64,000 nucleotides of DNA from Amycolatopsis sp. EV170708-02-1 (GTDB lineage Bacteria; Actinomycetota; Actinomycetes; Mycobacteriales; Pseudonocardiaceae), in contig NZ_CP092497.1 of assembly GCF_022479115.1 (NCBI RefSeq), positions 992,001 through 1,056,000 of the forward strand. Direction: 5' to 3'. The notes beneath the pieces were generated by a model. The model saw only the letters and a program-made list of their open reading frames with translations, did no database searches and was not told the origin of the DNA. Within the stretch, counting starts at the first letter, position 1. Every line of letters starts with the position of its first letter. This document shows positions 1-8,865 of this stretch, one piece after another. Made by a program: the position numbers and the translations under genes.

Positions 1-624
1 GATGAAGCTCAGCGCACGGTGCTTCGGCACGAAGACGTCGTTCACGATGATGTCGTTGGACCCGGTGCCGCGCAGGCCCACGGTGTCCCAGACGTCTTCG
101 ATCGTGTAGTCGGAGATCGGCACCAGGTAGGTGCAGAAGTCGACGGGTTTGCCGCCGGAGAACGTCGGCCCGCCCAGCAGCACCCAGGTCGCATGGTCGC
201 AGCCGGAGGAGAAACTCCAGCGCCCGCTCAGCCGGTAGCCGCCGTCGACGACGTCCGCCTTGCCCATCGGCGCGTACGACGACGAGATGCGGACATCGGT
301 GTCGTCACCCCAGACGTCCTGCTGCGCCTGCGCCTCGAACAGACCGAGGTGCCACGGGTGGACGCCGAGGATGGAGGCGACCCAGCCGGTGGACCCGCAC
401 GCGCTCGCGACGAGTTTGACCGCGGTGTAGAAGCTCACCGGGTCGGCTTCGATGCCGCCGAACGTCTTCGGCTGCAACATCTTGAAGAACCCGGTCTCCT
501 GCAGGGATTTGACGGACTCCTCGGGAACGCGCCTGGCGTCCTCCGCCTCCTGCGCCCGTTCCCGCAGGACCGGCAGCAGCTCCCGGATCCCCGCGATCAC
601 GTCCTGCGCGGCGTGCTCGCTCAT
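1..624 (-). CDS. hsaA: HsaA-type flavin-dependent monooxygenase, oxygenase subunit (3' end outside window)
   Basis: The first 208 residues of an acyl-CoA-dehydrogenase-fold monooxygenase are visible; the C-terminus lies beyond the left edge. The N-terminus (MSEHAAQDVIAGIRELLP), the segment KSLQETGFFKMLQPKTFGG and the flavin-pocket segment SGRWSFSSGCDHATW resemble HsaA, the oxygenase of the two-component 3-HSA hydroxylase. In the family this enzyme hydroxylates the phenolic A-ring intermediate of cholesterol at C4 using reduced flavin from HsaB. The ATG is at 624-622. A KstR-like site lies about 45 bp upstream, which supports a steroid role. Another group-D flavin monooxygenase is possible because the C-terminal half is unseen. 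Confidence 0.82.
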   Translation of the reverse strand, partial: MSEHAAQDVIAGIRELLPVLRERAQEAEDARRVPEESVKSLQETGFFKMLQPKTFGGIEADPVSFYTAVKLVASACGSTGWVASILGVHPWHLGLFEAQAQQDVWGDDTDVRISSSYAPMGKADVVDGGYRLSGRWSFSSGCDHATWVLLGGPTFSGGKPVDFCTYLVPISDYTIEDVWDTVGLRGTGSNDIIVNDVFVPKHRALSFI

Positions 625-667
625 ATGCGTTCCCTCTCTCGCCATACTCCGTGAACCGGATCCAAGA

Positions 668-2266
668 CTAGAACACGTTCTCGTTTTTGTCGACCGATCC
701 CCGGTCGAGCGCACTGTGCAGTCCGGCACGCCGCCCGGAAAACACGCAGTCGGCCAGCGACAGACCACTCACGTAGGACCTAGAACAGATTCCCACCGCG
801 GTCCGCCCCGCCGCGTACAGACCGCGAATGGGCACGCCGGCACCGGACCGGACGGCACCGGTCTCCTCGTCCACGACCAGGCCGCCCAACGTCAGCATCG
901 GGCACGGATAGCCGAGGTTCGGCTTGATCGAGACGTCGATCAGCGAGTACGGCGCCTGGTCCAGCGGCCGCGCGAACTCCGCGGGCTTGCCCGTCGGATC
1001 CGCGCCGGACCGCGCCGCCTCGACACTGGTGGCCAGCCCGCCGGGATCAACGCCCGCCTTGCGCGCGACCTCGTCGAGCGAACCGGCGACGACGCGCTGC
1101 CGCAGCAGATACCGCACCTGAAGCCCTTGGAACCATTGACTTTGCCCGCGCGCGTCCCGTTTGACCTCCTGGACGATGGCGTCGTCGACCAGCAGCCAGC
1201 CTCGTCCGTCATGTTCGGTGATCATCCGTTCGCCGACGGCGGCGCCGTACCGGGATTCGTCGATGATGCGGCCGCCCGTCTTGTCCACGAGCAGGCCACC
1301 CAGGAATGCCGACGGCGGGGTGATGAACCGCCACGCGGAGATCCGCCCGAGTTCGGCGGTGGCCCCGCCCGCCTCGACGCCCATCCGGATGCCGGACCCG
1401 TCGTCGGCGGAGGTCCCGAGCGCCAGCCCGCCCCGATACGCGGGCGCGTGCTCGCGCACCATCTCGCGGTTCGCGATGAACCCGCCCGCCGCGAGAACGA
1501 CTCCGCGGGTAGCGGAAATCCGCAGTTCACGGCCGTAGCGGCGTTCGATCCGCTCCGCTCGCCGGTGCAGCGACTTCCGCAGCGAGGGCACGTAGATCCC
1601 CGGTTTGGCGGCATACGCCGACAGCCTCCGGTGCGCGGCCCGCACGCGAGCGGGGGCGTCCCGCAAAGACGAGACGACGACACCGGTGACTGCCCCGTCC
1701 TCATCGACGATGAGGTTCCGCGCGGCGGTCTGCGGCAGCACCTGGATCCCGCGGCTCCGGACCGCCTCCATCAGCCGCTTCATCAGCAGTTTTCCCGAAG
1801 TGCCCGGCCCCTTGACGCGATGCCCGCGCGGCGCCGGCTTGGCCGCGTCGCGGAAACCGCCCGCCGCCTCGCTGCCCGAGTAGTACAGATAGTGCTTGTC
1901 GCTCGGGTAAGACGTCTTGTACGGGCACAGACTGCCCTCGAAGGGCACGCCGTTGCCTTCCAGCCAGGAGATCATCTCCGTACTACCCGCGCAGAACCGC
2001 CGCAGCGTCTCCTCGGAGACGACGTCGCCGACCTCCAGCCGCAGGTAGTCGTACATCGCGTCGACGCTGTCGTCGACGCCGGCGTCCCGCTGCTGCGCCG
2101 TCCCGCCGCCGGCGTAGACGACACCGCCACTGACCGCGCTCGCGCCACCGCCGGAGAACCGGTCCAGCACGAGCACCCGGGCACCGGCGTCGGCCGCTTC
2201 GATCGCCGCGCAGGCGCCCGCCGCACCGAAACCCACGATCACCACATCCGCGACGAGGGAGTCCAT
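668..2266 (-). CDS. FAD-dependent steroid dehydrogenase (KstD / delta4-(5alpha)-dehydrogenase-like)
   Basis: A 532-aa flavoprotein of the fumarate reductase/3-ketosteroid dehydrogenase superfamily. The N-terminal dinucleotide motif VVIVGFGAAGACAAIEAA and the GGGASAVSGGVVYAGGG segment bind FAD. The C-terminal GLYAAGRTAVGICSRSYVSG segment closes the FAD domain. The family dehydrogenates ring A of 3-ketosteroids; delta4-(5alpha) dehydrogenases and uncharacterised KstD paralogues look like this. It diverges from kstD, with a KstR-like box between them, so co-induction by steroids is likely. The stop codon overlaps another KstR-like box in front of hsaA. Exact substrate is not readable from sequence; Rv0785-type oxidases are an alternative. 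Confidence 0.75.
   Translation of the reverse strand: MDSLVADVVIVGFGAAGACAAIEAADAGARVLVLDRFSGGGASAVSGGVVYAGGGTAQQRDAGVDDSVDAMYDYLRLEVGDVVSEETLRRFCAGSTEMISWLEGNGVPFEGSLCPYKTSYPSDKHYLYYSGSEAAGGFRDAAKPAPRGHRVKGPGTSGKLLMKRLMEAVRSRGIQVLPQTAARNLIVDEDGAVTGVVVSSLRDAPARVRAAHRRLSAYAAKPGIYVPSLRKSLHRRAERIERRYGRELRISATRGVVLAAGGFIANREMVREHAPAYRGGLALGTSADDGSGIRMGVEAGGATAELGRISAWRFITPPSAFLGGLLVDKTGGRIIDESRYGAAVGERMITEHDGRGWLLVDDAIVQEVKRDARGQSQWFQGLQVRYLLRQRVVAGSLDEVARKAGVDPGGLATSVEAARSGADPTGKPAEFARPLDQAPYSLIDVSIKPNLGYPCPMLTLGGLVVDEETGAVRSGAGVPIRGLYAAGRTAVGICSRSYVSGLSLADCVFSGRRAGLHSALDRGSVDKNENVF
669..682. promoter_or_regulatory. KstR-like operator upstream of hsaA
   Basis: TAGAACACGTTCTC matches the KstR consensus TNNAACNNGTTNNA at all specified positions except the final A. 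It lies 45 bp upstream of the hsaA start and overlaps the stop codon of the flavoprotein gene. The same 14-mer recurs at 2283-2296. Confidence 0.7.
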
Positions 2267-2282
2267 GGCCCTACCCTAGAAC

Positions 2283-2296
2283 TAGAACACGTTCTC
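2283..2296. promoter_or_regulatory. KstR-like operator in the divergent flavoprotein/kstD promoter
   Basis: TAGAACACGTTCTC, the same 14-mer as at 669-682, lies between the divergent starts at 2266 (minus) and 2366 (plus). It could control both the flavoprotein gene and the kstD-kshA-kshB operon. The site differs from the KstR consensus only in the last base. Confidence 0.75.
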
Positions 2297-2365
2297 GTCT
2301 ATGGTGACTGGAGCAGCGCGGATGCTGCTCGATACTTCCTACAACGTGTTTCAGGTGAGGGGCGT

Positions 2366-4035
2366 ATGGAGTTCGACGTGATCGTGGCGGGCACCGGTGC
2401 CGCCGGGATGACCGCCGCACTGTCCGCAGCCCACCGGGGACTCGAGGTCCTGGTCGTGGAGAAGGCCGCCCACTTCGGCGGCTCCACCGCGCGCTCCGGC
2501 GGCGGCGTCTGGATCCCCGGCAACCACGCGCTGCGGGCGGCCGGGATCTCCGAACCCCCCGAGCGGGCGCGCGAGTACCTCGAAGCGATCGTCGGTGACG
2601 TGGTCCCCGCCGAACTCCGCTCGGCCTTCCTCGACCGCGGCCCCGAGGTCCTCGCCTTCGTCTGCGACAAGACGCCGTTGCGCTTCCGCTGGGTCCGCGG
2701 CTACTCGGACTACCACCCGGAAGCCCCCGGCGGGCGCGCGGGCGGACGGTCGGTGGAGCCGGCCGCGCTCGACGGCAACCTGCTCGGACCGGAGCTGGCG
2801 AATCTGGAGCCGCCGTACAGCGCTCCCCCGCTGGGCGCGCCGATCACCCAGGCGGACTACCGGTGGCTGAGCCTGCTCGCCCGGCATCCGCGCGGCATCC
2901 TCCGCGTACTGAGTCTCGGCGGCCGCTGGCTCGCGGGCCGGATCCGCCGTCAGCGGCTGCTGTCCATGGGGCAAGCGCTTGCGGCCGGGCTGCGCGAAGG
3001 ACTGCGGCGGGCGGAGGTCCCCGTCTGGCTGAACACCCCCTGGTGGATCTGGAGATCGAAGGCGACCGGGTGACCGGCGTCGTCGTGCGCCACGAGGGCG
3101 AGGACAAGCTGATCCGGGCTCGGCTCGGCGTCGTCCTCGGCGCCGGCGGGTTCGAACGCAACGAGGAGATGCGGGTCAAGTACCAGCGGGCGCCCATCGG
3201 CACGGAATGGACCGTCGGCGCGGAGGCCAACACCGGCGACGCCATCGACGCCGGGCTCAAACTCGGCGCGGCCGTCGACCTGATGGACGACGCCTGGTGG
3301 GGTCCGTCCATCCCGCTCACCGGCGGCCCGTGGTTCGCGCTCGCCGAGCGGTCGCGGCCGGGCTGCCTGATGGTCAACGCGCGAGGCGAGCGCTTCGTCA
3401 ACGAGTCGGCGCCCTACGTCGAGGCCGTGCACGCGATGTACGGCGACGGGGACGGACCCGGCGAGAACATTCCGACCTGGCTGGTGTTCGACCAGCGCAA
3501 CCGCAACCGGTACATGTTCACCGGCCTCGGCCCGCGCCAGCCGCTGCCCGGCCGCTGGTTCAAAGCGGGCATCGCGGTCAAAGCGAGCACCATCGCGAAA
3601 CTCGCCGAGCGGATCGAGGTCCCGGCCGACGCGCTGGAGAACACCGTGCGCCGCTTCAACGGCTTCGCGAAAAGCGGTGTGGACGAGGACTTCCACCGCG
3701 GGCGCAGCGCGTACGACCACTACTACGGCGACCCGCGGAACAAACCCAACCCGAGCCTGGGTCCGCTGGACGTCGCGCCGTACTACGCGGTGAAGATCGT
3801 GCCCGGCGACCTGGGCACCAAGGGCGGATTGAGGATCGACCCGCACGCGCGCGTCCTGCGCGAGGACGGGTCGGTCATCGACGGGCTTTACGCGGCGGGC
3901 AACACGAGCGCGGCGGTGATGGGCCGCACCTACGCGGGCCCCGGCGCGACGATCGGCCCGGCGATGGTGTTCGGCTACCTTGCGGCCGAGCACCTCGCGC
4001 AGCAAGATCACACCAAAGCGGGAGGCAGCCGATGA
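2366..4035 (+). CDS. kstD: 3-ketosteroid delta1-dehydrogenase, reading frame broken by one missing base
   Basis: KstD introduces the C1-C2 double bond in 3-ketosteroids, the step that with 9-alpha-hydroxylation opens ring B. The FAD motif VAGTGAAGMTAALSAA lies at the N-terminus. A tyrosine pair in RGYSDYHPE (about residues 113/116), a Tyr in RNRNRYMF and the Y-x3-G of TYAGPGATIG correspond to the catalytic Tyr119, Tyr318, Tyr487 and Gly491 of Rhodococcus KstD1. The frame changes at the five-C run 3036-3040: upstream it reads NTPWWIW, and with one more C it would read NTPLVDLE and run on to 4035. The ATG at 2366 follows GGTGAGGGG. It opens an operon with kshA. Sequencing error or real mutation are both possible. 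Confidence 0.9.
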
Positions 4036-5171
4036 CGACGGAATCCGTACGGCAGATCGACGCGGGCGCGCCCCCCACGCGGTTCGCGCGCGGGTGGCAC
4101 TGTCTCGGCCTGGCCGAGTCGTTCCGCGACGGGAAACCGCACGCCATCACCGCGTTCGGGACGAAACTGGTGGTCTTCGCCGATTCGTCCGGCAAGCTGA
4201 ACGTGCTCGACGGGTACTGCCGCCACATGGGCGGCGACCTCACCCAGGGCGAGGTCAAGGGCGACGAGATCGCCTGCCCGTTCCACGACTGGCGCTGGAA
4301 CGGCAACGGCAAATGCGTGTCGATCCCCTACGCCAAACGGGTTCCGCTGCGGGCGCGGACGAAGTCGTGGACCGTGCTGGAGGAGAACAAGCAGCTCTTC
4401 GTCTGGCACGACCCGGAGGGCAACCCGCCGCCGGAAGACGTCGTCATCCCGCGGATCGAGGGCATCTTCACCGGCGAGTGGAGCAACTGGACCTGGGACT
4501 CGGTGCTCATCGAGGGCTCCAACTGCCGCGAGATCATCGACAACATGGTCGACATGGCGCACTTCTTCTACATCCACTACGCCTTCCCGACCTACTTCAA
4601 GAACGTGTTCGAGGGCCATATCGCCACGCAGTACCTGAACACGAAAGGCCGCCCGGACAAGGGGATGGCGTCCAACTACGGCGGCGAGGAGAACCTGCTG
4701 CGGTCGGAGGCGTCGTACTTCGGCCCGTCGTACATGATCAACACGCTGCTCAACACGTACCAGGGTTTCGAGATCGAGAACGTGCTGATCAACTGCCACT
4801 ACCCGGTCACCGAGAACTCGTTCGTCCTGCAGTGGGGCGTGAGCGTGAAGAAGTTCGAGGGCGTCTCGGACGAGCACGCGGACAAGATCGCCGGGAAGTT
4901 CGCCAAGGGCATCGGCGTCGGGTTCCTGCAGGACGTCGAGATCTGGCGCAACAAGACCCGCATCGACAACCCGTTGCTGTGCGAGGAGGACGGGCCGGTG
5001 TATCAGCTGCGCCGCTGGTACGACCAGTTCTATGTGGACGCCGCCGACGTCACCGAGGACATGACGCGGCGGTTCGAGTTCGAAGTGGACACCAGCCGCG
5101 CCAACGAGGTCTGGGCGGCGGAGGTGGCCGACAACCTGGCGCGGCAGCAGGCGGAAGAGGCCGGGGTGTGA
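4032..5171 (+). CDS. kshA: 3-ketosteroid 9-alpha-monooxygenase, Rieske oxygenase component
   Basis: KshA hydroxylates C9 of 3-ketosteroids, with electrons delivered by KshB. The 379-aa protein has a Rieske [2Fe-2S] centre with C63-x-H65 and C82PFH85, and a mononuclear iron site with D174-x2-H177-x4-H182 in NMVDMAHFFYIH; D301 in FLQDVEIW is the likely third ligand. The length and the TYQGFEIENVLINCHYP segment fit KshA and not aromatic ring-hydroxylating enzymes. The ATG overlaps the kstD stop (ATGA), so translation is probably coupled. Placing kshA directly after kstD joins the two ring-opening activities in one transcript. Confidence 0.95.
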   Translation: MTTESVRQIDAGAPPTRFARGWHCLGLAESFRDGKPHAITAFGTKLVVFADSSGKLNVLDGYCRHMGGDLTQGEVKGDEIACPFHDWRWNGNGKCVSIPYAKRVPLRARTKSWTVLEENKQLFVWHDPEGNPPPEDVVIPRIEGIFTGEWSNWTWDSVLIEGSNCREIIDNMVDMAHFFYIHYAFPTYFKNVFEGHIATQYLNTKGRPDKGMASNYGGEENLLRSEASYFGPSYMINTLLNTYQGFEIENVLINCHYPVTENSFVLQWGVSVKKFEGVSDEHADKIAGKFAKGIGVGFLQDVEIWRNKTRIDNPLLCEEDGPVYQLRRWYDQFYVDAADVTEDMTRRFEFEVDTSRANEVWAAEVADNLARQQAEEAGV

Positions 5172-5428
5172 AGCCCGAGACCGTCGAATTCCTCACCGCC
5201 GGGCTGCGGCCGCTGAGCTGCCGCGCGTGCGGGACCTGCGTGCTGGTCAAGAAGAACAGCATGCAGCACACCAGCATCCAGTGGACGAGCGACGCGTCCC
5301 GGAGCTGCCCGGTGTTCGCCGAGCAGAAGGCCTCCGGCGCGCAGACGGCGTTGCTCGACACCTGCGGCAATCTCAGCGACAGCATCGAGATCGCCTTGAA
5401 GGACGGCCTGCTGGAGGTGCCCGAATGA
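5168..5428 (+). CDS. Small cysteine-rich protein encoded between kshA and kshB, function unknown
   Basis: An 86-aa protein with a GTG start overlapping the kshA stop (GTGA) and a stop overlapping the kshB start (ATGA). Both overlaps make the frame convincing. It has five cysteines: C18-x2-C21-x2-C24, C47 (in RSCPVF) and C66 (in LDTCGNLSD). The CxxCxxC spacing could bind zinc or an Fe-S cluster, but no known ferredoxin pattern is complete. There is no signal peptide or membrane segment. Its position suggests a role with the Rieske oxygenase/reductase pair, such as assembly or electron transfer; this is inference only. Confidence 0.8.
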   Translation: MKPETVEFLTAGLRPLSCRACGTCVLVKKNSMQHTSIQWTSDASRSCPVFAEQKASGAQTALLDTCGNLSDSIEIALKDGLLEVPE

Positions 5429-6450
5429 GCGGCCCCGTCACCGTGACCGTCGCCGAGGTGATCACCGAGACGCCCGACGCGCGCTCGATCGTGTTCGAGA
5501 TCCCGGCCGAGCACGCCTCCGTTTTCGCTTACACCCCAGGGCAGTTCCTCACGCTGCGCGTGCCGAGCGACCGGACCGGTTCGGTGGCCCGCTGCTACTC
5601 GCTCTCCAGCGCGCCGCACGAGGGCCGGGTGCAGGTCACCGTCAAGCGCACCGCCGACGGCTATGGGTCGAACTGGCTGTGCGACAACCTCCAGGCGGGG
5701 CAAGAGGTCCAGGTGCTGCCACCGGCCGGGGTGTTCAGCCCCGCGTCGCTCGACGAGGACTTCCTGCTGCTCGCGGGCGGCAGCGGCATCACCCCGGTGA
5801 TGTCGATCCTCAAATCCGCGCTGGAGCACGGCACCGGCAAGGTGGTGCTGCTGTACGCCAATCGCGACGAAGGTTCGGTGATCTTCGCCCGGGAGCTGGC
5901 GGATCTCGCTGCTCGGTATCAGGACCGGCTGGTCGTCGTGCACTGGCTGGAGAGCCTGCAGGGGTTGCCGACGGAGGCGCACCTGCGCGCGCTGGTGACG
6001 CCGTACACCGCGCACGAGGCGTTCATCTGCGGCCCGGGGCCGTTCATGGACGCCGCGCGCACGGTGCTCAAGGACCTCGGGTTGCCGCGCAAGCGGATCC
6101 ACCTGGAGCGGTTCCTGTCCCTGGGCGGGAACCCGTTCGAGGTGGCCGAGCCCGTCGCCGTCGAAGAGGCCGAGACCCCGGCGTCGGTCGAAGTCACGCT
6201 CGACGGCGAGACCAAGAACCTCACCTGGCCACGCCGGACGAAGCTGCTGGACCTGTTGCTGGAAAAGGGTTTCGACGCGCCGTACTCCTGCCGCGAGGGC
6301 CAGTGCAGCGCGTGCGCCTGCCGGGTCACCTCCGGCGAGGTGAAGATGCTGAACAACGAGGTCCTCGACGGCGACGACATCGCCGAAGGCATCGTGCTGG
6401 CGTGCCAGTCCCTGCCGCTGACCGACGAGGTCACCGTCACCTACGAGTAG
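5425..6450 (+). CDS. kshB: 3-ketosteroid 9-alpha-monooxygenase, ferredoxin reductase component
   Basis: KshB passes electrons from NADH to KshA. Domain order in the 341-aa protein is an FAD domain with R56CYS59, an NAD domain with GGSGITP (118-124) and CGPGPFMDA (about 202-210), and a C-terminal plant-type [2Fe-2S] ferredoxin with C289, C294, C297 and C327. This FNR-NAD-ferredoxin order is typical of KshB/PaaE-like reductases. The ATG overlaps the preceding stop. In Mycobacterium tuberculosis kshA and kshB lie at different loci; here they are co-transcribed. Confidence 0.93.
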   Translation: MSGPVTVTVAEVITETPDARSIVFEIPAEHASVFAYTPGQFLTLRVPSDRTGSVARCYSLSSAPHEGRVQVTVKRTADGYGSNWLCDNLQAGQEVQVLPPAGVFSPASLDEDFLLLAGGSGITPVMSILKSALEHGTGKVVLLYANRDEGSVIFARELADLAARYQDRLVVVHWLESLQGLPTEAHLRALVTPYTAHEAFICGPGPFMDAARTVLKDLGLPRKRIHLERFLSLGGNPFEVAEPVAVEEAETPASVEVTLDGETKNLTWPRRTKLLDLLLEKGFDAPYSCREGQCSACACRVTSGEVKMLNNEVLDGDDIAEGIVLACQSLPLTDEVTVTYE

Positions 6451-6493
6451 GAGATGCCGGTGGTTTCCTCAGCGCCAGCCCGTGTCCAGACCC

Positions 6494-6601
6494 GTAACTC
6501 GCGTGCTCAGAGCCGTAACTCGCGTGATCGGGGCCGTATGACGCGCGGCCCGCGAGTTACGCCCCCAATCACGCGAGTTACGCCTTCGATCACGCGTGAT
6601 C
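6494..6601. repeat. Intergenic repeat cluster between kshB and the MaoC hydratase gene
   Basis: The motif GTAACTCGCGTG occurs at 6494-6505 and 6515-6526. Inverted copies lie at 6551-6560 (CGCGAGTTAC) and 6570-6581 (CACGCGAGTTAC). A perfect 14-bp palindrome GATCACGCGTGATC follows at 6588-6601. The block can fold into a large stem and may end kshB transcription. No gene is seen in 6451-6641. Confidence 0.75.
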
Positions 6602-6641
6602 GCCCTGTCCCGAACAAACCCACAGCACCGTAGGAGTCCCC

Positions 6642-7505
6642 ATGCCCATCGATCCTTCGGTCGCGATCGGCGCCGACCTCGGCGAGGTGAGTTTCGCCTG
6701 GACCGCGTCGGACGTGCAGCTCTACCACCTGGCGCTGGGCGCCGGCGCGGACCCGATGAGCCCGCGCGAACTGCGCTACACCTACGAAGACGGCCTCCAG
6801 GTGCTGCCGACGTTCGCCACCGTGGCGGCGAACTTGCGGGTGTTCGAGCCGCCGGCGGTCTCGTTCCCCGGCGTCGAGGTCGACCTCGGGAAGGTGTTGC
6901 ACGGCAAGCAGGAGGTGATCGCGCACCGGCCCATCCCGGTCTCGGGGAAGGCCGTGGCGCGGACGCGGATCGTCGACGTGTTCGACAAGGGCAAGGCGGC
7001 CGTGATCGTGAACGAGACGGTCGCCACCGACTCGGATGGGACTCCACTGTGGACACTGCGGTCTAGCATCTTCGCCCGTGGTGAAGGAGGTTTCGGCGGC
7101 GAACGCGGACCCTCCGACCGGGTCGAACCCCCGTCTCGGGAGCCGGACGCCGTCATCGACACACCGACGCTGCCGCAACAGGCGCTGCTCTACCGGCTCT
7201 GCGGGGACCGCAACCCGCTGCACGCCGATCCCGCGTTCGCCGCGGCGGCCGGGTTCGACCGGCCGATCCTGCACGGCCTGTGCACGTACGGCGTCATCGC
7301 GAAGGCCGTCACCGACGAATTCCTCGACGGCGACGCCGCCCGCGTCGCGTCGTTCTCGGCCAAGTTCGCCGGCGTCGTCTTCCCCGGCGAACCGCTGCGG
7401 ACCCGGGTCTGGCGCGAGCCTGCCGGGCTGCTGATCGCGACCACGGCGCCGGACCGGGACGACGCGCCCGTCCTTTCCGACACTTTCTTGACCACGACAG
7501 ACTGA
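6642..7505 (+). CDS. Double hot-dog MaoC enoyl-CoA hydratase, Rv3538 type
   Basis: A 287-aa hydratase-2 family protein with two hot-dog halves. The catalytic motif GDRNPLHADPAFA and the following GFDRPILHGLCTYG lie in the C-terminal half. The opening MPIDPSVAIGADLGEV and the RSSIFARGEGGFGGERGPS linker closely resemble M. tuberculosis Rv3538, which lies next to kstD there and is implicated in hydration of steroid side-chain enoyl-CoA. The ATG follows a GTAGGAG ribosome-binding site. It is probably transcribed separately from kshB because the repeat cluster intervenes. Confidence 0.88.
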   Translation: MPIDPSVAIGADLGEVSFAWTASDVQLYHLALGAGADPMSPRELRYTYEDGLQVLPTFATVAANLRVFEPPAVSFPGVEVDLGKVLHGKQEVIAHRPIPVSGKAVARTRIVDVFDKGKAAVIVNETVATDSDGTPLWTLRSSIFARGEGGFGGERGPSDRVEPPSREPDAVIDTPTLPQQALLYRLCGDRNPLHADPAFAAAAGFDRPILHGLCTYGVIAKAVTDEFLDGDAARVASFSAKFAGVVFPGEPLRTRVWREPAGLLIATTAPDRDDAPVLSDTFLTTTD

Positions 7506-7548
7506 ATCATCGTTCCCGCAGGTAGCGGACCTGGCTAGACTCGACCGA

Positions 7549-8307
7549 GTGCGCCCCTTGATCTCGGACCCGTATGCCGAACTCGGCCGGGACTACGCGC
7601 GATCGAGACGGCCGGATCCCCGCGTCGCCGCCGCCATCACCGCCGCCCTCGGTGACGCGCGCTCGGTGGTCAACGTCGGGGCCGGAGCCGGTTCCTACGA
7701 GCCGGAAGACCGCGACGTGGTGGCCGTCGAGCCGTCGCGGCGGATGATCACGCAGCGTCCGTCCACCGCCGCCCCCGCCGTCCAGGCGTGCGCGGAAGGG
7801 CTGCCCTTCGCCGACGGCGCCTTCGACGCCGCGCTGGCGGTGCTCACCGTCCACCACTGGACGGACGTGACCGCCGGGCTGACCGAGTTGCGGCGCGTCT
7901 CCCGCCGCCAGGTGATCGTGACCTGGGACCAGGCGGTGTTCGCACGGTTCTGGCTGGTGCGGGACTACCTGCCGGAGATCGCCGAACACGAGAGCAGGCT
8001 GGCCTGCCTCGACCGGGTCGTCGAAGAACTGACCGCGGCGGGCCGGGCACCCACGGTGGCCCCGCTGCCGGTGCCGTCCGACTGCGTCGACGGGTTCCTC
8101 GGCGCGTATTGGCGCAGGCCGGAGGCCTACCTGTCCGAGCGCGTGCGCGCGGGGATGTCCGGGGTGGCCCTGCTGGACCAGAACGTCGTCGCGACGGCGG
8201 TCGGCCGGCTGCGCGCCGATCTCGCGGACGGGCATTGGCACCGGCACCACGTCGGCCTGCTCGGCCGGACGGAACTCGACCTGGGCTACCGGCTCGTCAC
8301 GGCGTGA
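7549..8307 (+). CDS. Class I SAM-dependent methyltransferase (type 11)
   Basis: A 252-aa protein with the SAM-binding glycine loop VVNVGAGAGSYEP, an acidic VAVEPSRRM strand and a motif IV-like FDAALAVLTVHHW. The GTG start at 7549 gives the common N-terminus of this family (ISDPYAELGRDYARSRRPDPR). The substrate cannot be inferred. It lies 43 bp after the hydratase but has no evident steroid link. Confidence 0.8.
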   Translation: MRPLISDPYAELGRDYARSRRPDPRVAAAITAALGDARSVVNVGAGAGSYEPEDRDVVAVEPSRRMITQRPSTAAPAVQACAEGLPFADGAFDAALAVLTVHHWTDVTAGLTELRRVSRRQVIVTWDQAVFARFWLVRDYLPEIAEHESRLACLDRVVEELTAAGRAPTVAPLPVPSDCVDGFLGAYWRRPEAYLSERVRAGMSGVALLDQNVVATAVGRLRADLADGHWHRHHVGLLGRTELDLGYRLVTA

Positions 8308-8406
8308 TTCAGTACACAGTGGACACTCTCGCGGCGTGGACGGCGGTCGACCCCGGCCGCGAGGCGTGGTATTCATGGCTCTCGTGACGGCAGGGACGGG
8401 AGCGGC

Positions 8407-8865
8407 ATGACGACGGAGTACTTCGTGGTCCGTGGCCAGGTGGAGAAGGGCGATCAGCGCGGCAGGGAGCTGGGTTTCCCGACCGCCAACATCGCGCTGC
8501 GCGACCAGGACGGCCAGGTCGGCGACGGGGTGTGGGCGGGCTGGGCCGAACGCGCCGACGGCACCCGGATCGCGGCCGCGGTCTCGGTCGGCAGGCGGCC
8601 GACCTACTACGGCGCGGACGGCTACCGGCTCGTCGAGGCGCACCTGCTGGACTTCAGCGGAGACCTCTACGGCGAGGTGCTGACCGTCTGGCTGGGCCAC
8701 CACTTGCGCGAGCAGGAGGCGTACCCGTCGTCGGAGGCGCTGATCGTCGCGCTCAACAAGGACATCGCCGACGCCCGCAAGTGGGCCGCGGAGAACCCGG
8801 CCGAGGGCCTGCCGGACGCGGGCGCCGCGGAGGCCGGTGTCGTGCGGCGCGTCCCGCTCGCCTGA
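8407..8865 (+). CDS. Stand-alone riboflavin kinase domain protein
   Basis: A 152-aa protein matching the C-terminal kinase domain of bacterial RibF: VVRGQVEKGDQRGRELGFPTANI carries the ATP/Mg loop (GFPTAN at residues 23-28), and LLDFSGDLYGEVLTVW is the flavin-side strand. The N-terminal FAD synthetase domain of bifunctional RibF is absent. Such single-domain proteins are expected to phosphorylate riboflavin to FMN. Supplying flavin to the many flavoenzymes nearby is possible, but this is inference. No RNA gene is seen in 8308-8406. Confidence 0.82.
   Translation: MTTEYFVVRGQVEKGDQRGRELGFPTANIALRDQDGQVGDGVWAGWAERADGTRIAAAVSVGRRPTYYGADGYRLVEAHLLDFSGDLYGEVLTVWLGHHLREQEAYPSSEALIVALNKDIADARKWAAENPAEGLPDAGAAEAGVVRRVPLA

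Noticed and set aside
781..800. Sixth KstR-like site (TAGAACAGATTCCC) inside the flavoprotein gene
   Set aside because: The GTT half is missing and it is inside coding sequence.
452..2365. Long open frame upstream of kstD on the plus strand (Arg/Pro-rich)
   Set aside because: It runs antisense to the flavoprotein gene and only becomes KstD from the ATG at 2366; composition is typical of a high-GC shadow frame.
3036..3040. Programmed ribosomal frameshift in kstD
   Set aside because: No slippery heptamer or downstream structure typical of programmed shifts, and two unrelated genes show the same homopolymer fault.
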